Source of the DNA: Acidobacteriota bacterium
GTDB lineage: Bacteria > Acidobacteriota > Terriglobia > Terriglobales > Acidobacteriaceae
Assembly (NCBI GenBank): GCA_021791875.1
Contig: JAJYVU010000005.1
Location: 1 to 64,000, forward strand
Length of the DNA stretch: 64,000 nucleotides
Direction of reading: 5' to 3'
A program made the translations under genes and the position numbers. The notes under the pieces are model-generated. The model was not told where the DNA came from and did not search any database. It was given only the letters and a program-made list of their open reading frames with translations. Shown here one piece after another: positions 7,566 to 15,035 of this stretch. The number at the start of each line of letters is the position of its first letter. Position 1 is the first letter of the stretch.

Positions 7566-9560
7566 ATGGATCGATCCAGTGGAGGTCGGCAGCCGAGAGG
7601 GAAGATGATTGTTACCGCACCCAGTAGAAATTTACCTCAGCAACGATTGCTCCCTGTGCGCCCGAAGCCACGAGACACGGAGAGTCTTTGCAAGTATGTC
7701 ATCAGAGTATCAGAGCGTAATGGCTTTAATTCACCAAGTTTTGTTCTCTCCAGAGCCCGAATAAAGGGTGGCTTGGGCGTTGGCATTGACGTCTCCAAAT
7801 TGGCGACCGTCACGGGTTGGAAGAAGAATTTGAAGAAAATCGAATACCGGTCAAAGGGTGCAGATTCAATTGAAAGCCGGATTCTTGGTCATTCGGTTCG
7901 GTCGGAAGATCTGGCCGTGAATGCGCAGAAAATGTGCCCTGAATGTGTCTTGGAGAATGGTTACGTAGAGGCTCACTTCGATCTGGCGGTGATGATTGCA
8001 TGCCCAGTCCACAGACGAATGCTGATACATGAGTGTGAATCGTGCGGGAATAGATTGGAGGCGCTGCGTCCAGGCCTTCTTGAATGTTCCTGCGGCGCTA
8101 GCCTGTCCGGTGTTCGTGGACCAGTTGCCCCTGTTGAATTGGTGGATCTTCTCGACATCATCCGACGTAAGGTTCTATCGCTTTCGCTTGATCAGCAGTA
8201 TTCGTCGCTCATTCCAGCTCGCGACCTTGGAGAGATGGAGCTTAAGACAATTCTTGGGTCAATTAATGCTCTTGGCCGGCATGGTGCGTCGAGTACGAAA
8301 TGTACGAAGCCTGACTTTGCTGGATTCGCGGTTCGTGAGGCATCTCGAATTCTCGCGCAATGGCCGGCTAGGTTTCTGGAGATGTTGTCCAAACTCGAAC
8401 CAGATGCATCGATTGACAATCCTGTTTATCTCAAGGCCAGCCGTATTCGGGGCCTATATGGAGCTCTTCGCAGGGCTGGAGCAAAATCAATAGCCGGTGC
8501 CACGGCTGAGTATGCGGCGCTACACTTTGGTCCGGGAGCGCGTAAAGAAATAACCTCTTGTCTCGGCAAGGATGGAATGCCCAGATATGTGAGCAAGAAG
8601 CGATTCGCAGAGATGTGTAAAGTGGATCCGAGGTGCGTGGATACAGTCTTAGAAAATAGAGGCATTCTGACTATCCAGATTCAATATGGCAAATGCACTA
8701 GGACTCTTGTTGACCTCAGCCAGCACGGCGTTCCACGAAAAATGCCTGGTCGCGTCTACCAACTGACGAATGCAGCCAAAGTTTTAGATATTCCAGTGTC
8801 GGTTCTTCGTAGGCTTCGTAACGAGGGAATCTATAAGTCAGCTCGATTGCCATCAGGCATGATTGGATTCCATGAGGGGGACGTCGCCGAATTTTATCAA
8901 GCGCTGCTCTCTCGTGGAGTCGCAGGTAGTCCAAGCGAAGGTTCTGTGCTTCGATTTGATCGGCTCATGAAAATGACAACTTTTCCAATTGAGGTAAAGA
9001 CCAGAGTGATTTCCAAGATTTTGTCGCGACAGATCGATGTTTTCGTATCTACTGATGGAACTCTTGGAGGGCTGCTCATTGAGCGTAAGAAGGTCGATTT
9101 GTGGACTCGCCGAGCGCAGGCTCTAAATTGTGGGCTGCTGACAGACACGGATGAGGACATTTGCGATCCTTCTACGCTGCCGATGACAACGCAAGAGGCT
9201 GCTCTTACTCTAGGCTGTCATCCACATACGGTGCATCAGCTAGCCATTCGTGGGATGCTGCCGGGGAAACCTGTCTGTAGAAGTTTCATATTTGACCGCA
9301 AAGTTGTAGAAGCCTTCAGCAAGCGGTATGTATTTCTCACCTTGCTTGCGCGCAACATACCAACAACCGCTCATGGGCTTAGGTGCCTGGCGCGAAAGCG
9401 TGGTTTCTGGACAGACAGTATCGCATGTAAGAGTTTGGGATTGAATCAGGCTTTTATCCGCGCTAAAGATGCCCAGCAGCTATTGCATTTAGCAACCGAA
9501 TTACTTGGGTGGGAAAATCGAAATAACCGGAAAAGTCTCTCGAGATCTGGTTTGTGGTAG
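7566..9560 (+). CDS. tniQ: TniQ/TnsD-like target-selection protein 2
   Basis: This is a second, full-length TniQ/TnsD paralogue (664 residues), 17 bp after the first. The layout is the same: a TniQ motif (TESLCKYVIRVSERNGF), zinc ligands C124/C127, C146/H149, C157/C160 and C174/C176, and a long C-terminal arm with HTH-like segments (VLDIPVSVLRRLRNEG; EAALTLGCHPHTVHQLA). The N-terminal zinc part is clearly similar to protein 1, while the C-terminal arms differ much more, which suggests that the two read different target sequences. The start is the ATG at 7566 with GGAAG 5 bp upstream; a TTG at 7554 is also possible. Two selectors in one element is known for Tn7-like elements with dual targeting. 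Confidence 0.87.
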   Translation: MDRSSGGRQPRGKMIVTAPSRNLPQQRLLPVRPKPRDTESLCKYVIRVSERNGFNSPSFVLSRARIKGGLGVGIDVSKLATVTGWKKNLKKIEYRSKGADSIESRILGHSVRSEDLAVNAQKMCPECVLENGYVEAHFDLAVMIACPVHRRMLIHECESCGNRLEALRPGLLECSCGASLSGVRGPVAPVELVDLLDIIRRKVLSLSLDQQYSSLIPARDLGEMELKTILGSINALGRHGASSTKCTKPDFAGFAVREASRILAQWPARFLEMLSKLEPDASIDNPVYLKASRIRGLYGALRRAGAKSIAGATAEYAALHFGPGARKEITSCLGKDGMPRYVSKKRFAEMCKVDPRCVDTVLENRGILTIQIQYGKCTRTLVDLSQHGVPRKMPGRVYQLTNAAKVLDIPVSVLRRLRNEGIYKSARLPSGMIGFHEGDVAEFYQALLSRGVAGSPSEGSVLRFDRLMKMTTFPIEVKTRVISKILSRQIDVFVSTDGTLGGLLIERKKVDLWTRRAQALNCGLLTDTDEDICDPSTLPMTTQEAALTLGCHPHTVHQLAIRGMLPGKPVCRSFIFDRKVVEAFSKRYVFLTLLARNIPTTAHGLRCLARKRGFWTDSIACKSLGLNQAFIRAKDAQQLLHLATELLGWENRNNRKSLSRSGLW

Positions 9561-9762
9561 ATGGATTAGAGATGTTGGTGATAAACAATCGTGCTGGTGC
9601 GCAGTGTTCAGTGTTTGTGTTAGTCCAAGTTCCGGAAGAGTGAAGTCACTTGCCATTGCTTTCCACGGTAGTGGGCACAGCCAAACAATCGCCTTTATCC
9701 TGGAAATCCGCGTAATGGTTGCTGAGGAGGCATTTCAGCCGTGCACCGGATTGCTCGGGACC
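9561..9762. other. convergent gap after the transposition operon
   Basis: This is 200 bp between the stop of the second tniQ and the stop of hsdR. No strong terminator hairpin and no repeat array like that at 17576 was found. The 9-mer AAACAATCG occurs twice (9583 and 9684). There is no sign of a transposon end here, which supports the hsd operon being inside the element. Confidence 0.4.
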
Positions 9763-12720
9763 TCATGCTCCGATCTCTTGATGTGTAGGCCCCGCGTTAT
9801 ACGTTGCGGCAAAGTTTGACTCTGCCAACCACTTCTTGAATGCAGGGTTGTCGCTGAACTGCTTAAACAGTTCTGAGTAGTCTGCGAGCAGCCCTACTAC
9901 TACTCCCTCCAACGCCTTGTCGTGCTCGATTCGGGCATTTTGACGGTCGGAGTTCTTCATTGCGTTTTGGTACGCCTTGTTGGCGGAGACCTTCTCGGGA
10001 ATCTCCTCGGTGATCGCCCGCCTAATCCTGTCAACGTCTTTCCAGTCGATATTTCCAAACTGCTCATTGAACGTCTTGAGAATGTTGGACAGCCTATCGA
10101 GCTCAGGCTCTGGCTTATGTCCTCCACCGGCGGTCGGTACCGGTTCAATTTCGGAATCGCTGTCGGGGAGCGCAATGGAAATGGATTGCTGCTTCTCCAC
10201 GCGATAGCTGTCCATATCAATGGTCTCGATCAGACCCTTCGAGAGGTCTTCTTCCTTCGGGGCAGGGAGCTTAGGGATCAGGCAGTTGAGCAATATGGAA
10301 AGCTTCTCCCAGGCGGCATTGTTGTAGGGCAGCACCGCGGAGAGGAATCCATAGGTGCGTACAAATGCCTTTGCATTGCCCTTGAAGCTTACCTGTCCGT
10401 CTTCGTCGAGATCACTCAAATAAGTGGCGACACAGGCGTCGAGGATTGCATCGAGCTTTTCCCGGGCAGAGCTCGCAAGAAACAGCTCGGCAAACGACTC
10501 TGTCTGATCGGGACTGTAGACTTGTGCATTATCGAGATTTGCTTTCAGATCGTGCAGCTTGTTGGGATCTGTTTCCTCGCTGAGGATCGTAGTGCGATAG
10601 TAGTCGGCGAAAGCCTTCTGGACGGTGTCTGTGTCGTTGATGAAGTCGAGGACAAAGGTGTCGTACTTGCGCGGGTGGGCGCGATTGAGCCGGGACAGAG
10701 TTTGGACGGCTTTGATCCCGGATAGCTGCTTGTCCACGTACATGGTGTGGAGCAACGGTTCGTCGTAGCCGGTCTGGAACTTCTCGGCCACGATCAGGAA
10801 GCGATAGGGATCAGTCTTGAACAGCTTCTCAATCTGGCTGCTTGGAAAGCCGTTCAGGCTTGATTCCGTAACCTTCACGCCCTTGTATTCGTGTTCTCCA
10901 GAGAATGCCACGATTGCCTTGTAGGGGCTGTTGATTTCGTTCAGATATTCCTGAAATGCGTGAAAGTATTGGATCGCCCGTTGAATGCCACTGGTGATGA
11001 CCATCGCCCGGGCCTGTCCGCCAATCTTCAGCTTGGCGATGACCTGTTCCTGGAAATGATCCACCATGATTTCGGCTTTCTGGCGGATGGCGTGGTCGTG
11101 ACTCTCCACGTACCTGCGTAGCTTCTTTTGGGCCTTTTTGGTGTCGAATTCCGGGTCGTCTTCGATCTTCTTCATCAAGCGGTAGTAGCTTTGGACCGGC
11201 GTATAGTCCTTCAATACGTCAAGGATGAAGCCCTCCTGAATAGCTTGCTTCATCGTGTAGCTGTCAAAAGGGCGGTGCTTCACCTTGTCGCCTGATGGAA
11301 CCGGCTCGCCAAAAATCTCCAGTGTTTTGTTTTTAGGGGTGGCGGTGAAGGCAAAGTAGCTCGCATTGGGAAGCATCTTGCGGGCTTCCATAATGCGGAT
11401 GATCTTATCTTCGGTCGACTCTTCTTCTTCCTCTGCAGCGTTTTCCGCAAGCGCAATGTTCATCTTTGCGGCGGTTCGGCCCCCCTGGCTGGAGTGCGCT
11501 TCGTCAATGATGATGGAGAAGCGGTTCTCGCGATGCTCGTTGCCGATGTCGTCCAGGATGAACGGGAACTTTTGGACGGTGGTAATGATGATCTTCTTCC
11601 CGTCGCGCAGAAACTTGCGCAGGTCGCCGGAGTGCTCCGCGTGGCCAACGGTGGCTTGGACTTGTGCGAAGTGCCTTATCGTCTCTCTGATCTGGCGGTC
11701 CAGGACGCGGCGATCTGTGACGACAATGACGGAGTCGAAGACCTTCTTGTGTTCTCTTTCGATGTCGATGAGCTGGTGTGCGAGCCATGCAATCGTGTTG
11801 CTTTTGCCGCTGCCCGCCGAGTGCTGGATCAAATAGCGCTTGCCCGCTCCGCGATCTTTGGCATCGGCAAGCAGGCGGTGCACCGCCCTGAGCTGGTGGT
11901 ATCGCGGAAAGATTTGCTTGCGCCTCTTCTTTCCCTTGTCGTCGACTTCTTCAATGATTTCGGTGAAGTTTTCGAGTAGGTCGGTCAGCCCCGGTTTTGC
12001 GAGTATTTCTTTCCAGAGGTAATCGGTCTTCAGGCCGTTCGGGTTCGGCGGGTTGCCAGCATCGTCTTTGTGGCCTTTGTTGAACGGCAGGAACCATGAT
12101 GCCTTGTCTTTCAGGTGAGTGCAGAACCGGACTTCCTGATCGTCTACGGCAAAGTGGGCGATACAACGGCCAAACTGAAACAGCAGTTCGCGCGAGTCGC
12201 GATCGCGCTTGTACTGCTGGACTGCATCTTCGACGGTTTGTTTGGTGAGGCTGTTCTTCAGTTCAAAGGTGGCGATGGGCAGGCCGTTGATAAAGATGCC
12301 GAGATCGAGCGCAAGCTGGGTATCGTCCTTGCTGTAGCGAAGCTGGCGGGTCACGCTGAAGATGTTGGCCGCGTACTGCTGGAGGGCCTTCGCATTGCCC
12401 GGCGACGGCGTGCCATAGAAGAGTTGCACGGTGCAGGAGAGATGATTGACGCCTTTGCGAAGGACTTCAATAATGCCGCGCTTTGCGATTTCACCCTGCA
12501 AGCGGTTGAGAAATTTGTCGCGGTTTGGGCCTTCGACGCCGATGCCGAGGCGCTCAACGACTTCCGGCTGCGTAGCGCTGAGGAAGGCCATTAGCTTGAC
12601 GGTGTCGACGGCGTGCTCGCGGTCGAAGTCCTTTGGATCACCGGCGACGTATGCGGCGTCCTCAATCAAGGAGGAGACGATGAGTGTCTCCAGGCCCTTC
12701 TCGCTGATATCAGTCGGCAT
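9763..12720 (-). CDS. hsdR: type I restriction enzyme R subunit
   Basis: HsdR is the motor and nuclease of a type I restriction complex. It cuts unmodified DNA after ATP-driven translocation. This 985-residue protein has the N-terminal PD-(D/E)xK nuclease core (LDLGIFINGLPIATFELKN, with D139, E153 and K155). Two helicase lobes follow with Walker A (SAGSGKSNT), the DEAH box (IIIDEAHSSQGG), FAFTATPKN, and motif VI-like QTLSRLNRAHP. The C-terminal helical part would bind HsdM. The start ATG has AGGAGA upstream. It is the last gene of the hsdM-hsdS-PLD-hsdR operon, 13 bp after the PLD gene. All motifs appear intact, so the system is probably active. Confidence 0.93.
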   Translation of the reverse strand: MPTDISEKGLETLIVSSLIEDAAYVAGDPKDFDREHAVDTVKLMAFLSATQPEVVERLGIGVEGPNRDKFLNRLQGEIAKRGIIEVLRKGVNHLSCTVQLFYGTPSPGNAKALQQYAANIFSVTRQLRYSKDDTQLALDLGIFINGLPIATFELKNSLTKQTVEDAVQQYKRDRDSRELLFQFGRCIAHFAVDDQEVRFCTHLKDKASWFLPFNKGHKDDAGNPPNPNGLKTDYLWKEILAKPGLTDLLENFTEIIEEVDDKGKKRRKQIFPRYHQLRAVHRLLADAKDRGAGKRYLIQHSAGSGKSNTIAWLAHQLIDIEREHKKVFDSVIVVTDRRVLDRQIRETIRHFAQVQATVGHAEHSGDLRKFLRDGKKIIITTVQKFPFILDDIGNEHRENRFSIIIDEAHSSQGGRTAAKMNIALAENAAEEEEESTEDKIIRIMEARKMLPNASYFAFTATPKNKTLEIFGEPVPSGDKVKHRPFDSYTMKQAIQEGFILDVLKDYTPVQSYYRLMKKIEDDPEFDTKKAQKKLRRYVESHDHAIRQKAEIMVDHFQEQVIAKLKIGGQARAMVITSGIQRAIQYFHAFQEYLNEINSPYKAIVAFSGEHEYKGVKVTESSLNGFPSSQIEKLFKTDPYRFLIVAEKFQTGYDEPLLHTMYVDKQLSGIKAVQTLSRLNRAHPRKYDTFVLDFINDTDTVQKAFADYYRTTILSEETDPNKLHDLKANLDNAQVYSPDQTESFAELFLASSAREKLDAILDACVATYLSDLDEDGQVSFKGNAKAFVRTYGFLSAVLPYNNAAWEKLSILLNCLIPKLPAPKEEDLSKGLIETIDMDSYRVEKQQSISIALPDSDSEIEPVPTAGGGHKPEPELDRLSNILKTFNEQFGNIDWKDVDRIRRAITEEIPEKVSANKAYQNAMKNSDRQNARIEHDKALEGVVVGLLADYSELFKQFSDNPAFKKWLAESNFAATYNAGPTHQEIGA

Positions 12721-12733
12721 CCATTCTCTCCTG

Positions 12734-13708
12734 TCAGCTACGCGTCAAAAGCGAGGCGTCTTCTCCGAGTACATCCAGCAGGTTCATCGTAAAGTCGCGA
12801 TTCTTGATTTGTTGATCTTTCCGCAAGTCTTTCATGGGGCAGCCAAGGGCCTCAGCGACCGATCGCAGGGGCTTGCGCCTTCGATCCGGTCTTTCCAGGT
12901 AAACGAAGGAGACTTGTCTTCTGCCGATCTTCTGGGGCGGCTCAACGTGGTATACGGTGGCAGGGGGCGTTACCAGGACTTTTTTCTTGTTGTCTTCATA
13001 GACCTGGATGATTACGTCGCCTCTTTGGTAAGGGTTTTTCCTCGTCCAAATGAATTCTTCCTGTATCCAGCTTCGGGGATGTTTTCGGTATTTTTTACCC
13101 GCTTCGAAGCCTTGGTCGCTACATTCCTGCTCTTCTTCCGAGTAGTCCACGTCTTGAAGTTGTGCAAGAAAGAGGCGAGGGAGCGTTGGATTGTTGCTTT
13201 TTTTTCGAGGTGTTCGTTTGCTGCCAGTACCGCCGGGGACTCCGAAGCCGGTTGGAGGTTGGTAGATTTTGTTTAGCTGCTCCAAGGCTTCGGGGCCGAG
13301 TTCTATGTAGTGCAAGCTCTCCACAAACTCGCGGGCAGCCTTAACGACGCCGGGGTCTGTTGTGCGGACCACGGCTTCTTTCCAGTAATTGGCAGAGTTT
13401 CTGGATACATTCGCTGAGCCGATGAAGGCTGTTTTCCCAACGACGAAGACCTTCGCGTGTAACTTGGGCTCGCTGAAGATGCGTACGCCGCGATTGTGCA
13501 ACTTGTTGAGGTCTGCGGGACAGGTTTCGCCTCTCTTCACCACCGATTCACTTGCATTGACAACCAGGCGGCTGCCTGCAAGGAGTGGTAACTGGCGGCT
13601 TGCTCCCTCGCTGAAGTACGCCACTGCAACGTGGCATGGCCGTTGGGCCGCGCGTACCGCCCTGGTGATCTCCGGCCAGATGCCGTCGCTGAGGAACTCA
13701 GTCGGCAT
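12734..13708 (-). CDS. PLD-like phosphodiesterase domain protein in hsd operon
   Basis: A 324-residue protein. Residues about 100 to 125 carry one HKD-like motif (HAKVFVVGKTAFIGSANVS), the signature of phospholipase D-superfamily nucleases and phosphodiesterases. One motif implies a dimeric active site. The C-terminal 150 residues are charged and unassigned. The ATG has GAGGA 5 bp upstream and overlaps the end of hsdS by 11 bp; hsdR follows after 13 bp, so it is an integral member of the operon. PLD-family proteins do occur beside restriction genes. Its role here (extra nuclease, repair or RM accessory) is unknown. Confidence 0.7.
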   Translation of the reverse strand: MPTEFLSDGIWPEITRAVRAAQRPCHVAVAYFSEGASRQLPLLAGSRLVVNASESVVKRGETCPADLNKLHNRGVRIFSEPKLHAKVFVVGKTAFIGSANVSRNSANYWKEAVVRTTDPGVVKAAREFVESLHYIELGPEALEQLNKIYQPPTGFGVPGGTGSKRTPRKKSNNPTLPRLFLAQLQDVDYSEEEQECSDQGFEAGKKYRKHPRSWIQEEFIWTRKNPYQRGDVIIQVYEDNKKKVLVTPPATVYHVEPPQKIGRRQVSFVYLERPDRRRKPLRSVAEALGCPMKDLRKDQQIKNRDFTMNLLDVLGEDASLLTRS

Positions 13709-15035
13709 CGGAATCCTCTCCGGCTGCTAATAACTCCTCGGCCTCTTCGAGTTCGCCCTCCTCTGAATCACTGAGCGGTTCGAGAGCGTCTTCTGGTTCC
13801 AGTTCCGGCAGTTCCACACCGCGTACGTCTAGCTTGCCAGTGACGACATCAGCGATGAGGCGGGTGCGGTATTCGCGGAGGCGGTCAATCTGAAATTGAA
13901 CTGACTGGGTGACCTTTTCGAAATGGTTGAGTTGGTCCGCCACCTGTGCAGCTATCGATGGTTGTTCTCTGAGCGGAGGGATAGCGACTGGAATTTCATA
14001 AAGGTCCTTACGATCTACACCAGGCACGGCTGATTTTGATCCAAGGTCAACCTTTGAAATGACCCGAAGAAGGTAATAACACCAGCGCGGATCATTGCCT
14101 TGGAAGTTCGTCACAAAAAGGGCCGTATTATGGGGCCAGAACTCTTCTTCCAGATAGAACACAGAATCCGTCGATCCGTAGCGGCCCATCACTACTCCGG
14201 GCGCTATGGCACGCGCTTCACTGTGAGTATCTATGATTCCCCCCGAGGAAACGACGGGAATGGTGCCTTGGAGCCGTCGATCGCTTGGCAAGTCGTAGCC
14301 CCGCTGCAAGCGTGTGACCCATTTAAGCCTCTTCACCGACCAATGCTCAGGAATATCTCCGAGCCAGTCGATGCCGGAGGGTTTTAGGGGGACGTTGGGA
14401 TCGAGGCCACGGGTTACTGCTCGATGGATGATGGCCTGCTTCTGCTCGTTCAGCAACTCGATCACCCGCCGCTTAGCCCGGATTAAGTGATTGATTTTTG
14501 CAATTGCAAATCTGAGAAAGCCTCCGATTTTCTCTTGCGTCTCAATTGGAGGCACCGGTAGTTCGGTATTGCAAAGCTTGTTGTAGTCAATGTTCTGTCC
14601 CTCCCGAATACCGGTCACATAGAGAGTCAGTGCGTCAACAAATGGCTTCGACTTGAAAAAGAATTCAAAATAATCGCGCTTTGCTATATCACCGGGGCAT
14701 AACACCGTGTAGGCGGGGCTAATGATGCCACGGTAGTGGGCGTATTCAATTCCGCCTTCGAAAGACCTGAGGCTGATGACGTAATCCCCTTGTTTAACAA
14801 GCTTCAACAGGTGCAAATCCTTCATAGCCACAACGGTTCGGTTTTCGTAAAGCGACTTCGGCACGACGCCCATGGTTTGGGTTGCGGCCAAGAGTGGCTC
14901 ATCCGGATAACCCTTTTGAACTCTTTCTGAAAAAAGGTACTTCATCTTCAGGAGTTCCCAATCGTCTGGAATCGCATCCATCCAGGGTACGTTCGTCGTC
15001 TTGTACGCTGGATACGGTCTCAGTCTTATGCTCAC
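13698..15035 (-). CDS. hsdS: type I restriction-modification specificity subunit S
   Basis: HsdS recognises the two-part DNA target for the HsdM methyltransferase and HsdR. The 445-residue protein shows the expected two-fold layout. TRD 1 (residues about 10 to 165) ends at LPVPPIETQEKIGGFL and is followed by a coiled-coil spacer. TRD 2 starts near IDWLGDIPEHWSVKRLKWV and ends with VAIPPLREQPSIAAQV and a second helical spacer. The tail is strongly acidic. The GTG start overlaps the hsdM stop (GTGA), so the two are translationally coupled. The target sequence cannot be predicted from the sequence by eye. Confidence 0.92.
   Translation of the reverse strand: MSIRLRPYPAYKTTNVPWMDAIPDDWELLKMKYLFSERVQKGYPDEPLLAATQTMGVVPKSLYENRTVVAMKDLHLLKLVKQGDYVISLRSFEGGIEYAHYRGIISPAYTVLCPGDIAKRDYFEFFFKSKPFVDALTLYVTGIREGQNIDYNKLCNTELPVPPIETQEKIGGFLRFAIAKINHLIRAKRRVIELLNEQKQAIIHRAVTRGLDPNVPLKPSGIDWLGDIPEHWSVKRLKWVTRLQRGYDLPSDRRLQGTIPVVSSGGIIDTHSEARAIAPGVVMGRYGSTDSVFYLEEEFWPHNTALFVTNFQGNDPRWCYYLLRVISKVDLGSKSAVPGVDRKDLYEIPVAIPPLREQPSIAAQVADQLNHFEKVTQSVQFQIDRLREYRTRLIADVVTGKLDVRGVELPELEPEDALEPLSDSEEGELEEAEELLAAGEDSDAD

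Noticed and set aside
9561-9762. Right end of the transposon directly after the second tniQ
   Set aside because: No repeat array or TGT/ACA-bounded repeat structure; the 9-mer AAACAATCG repeat alone is too weak.
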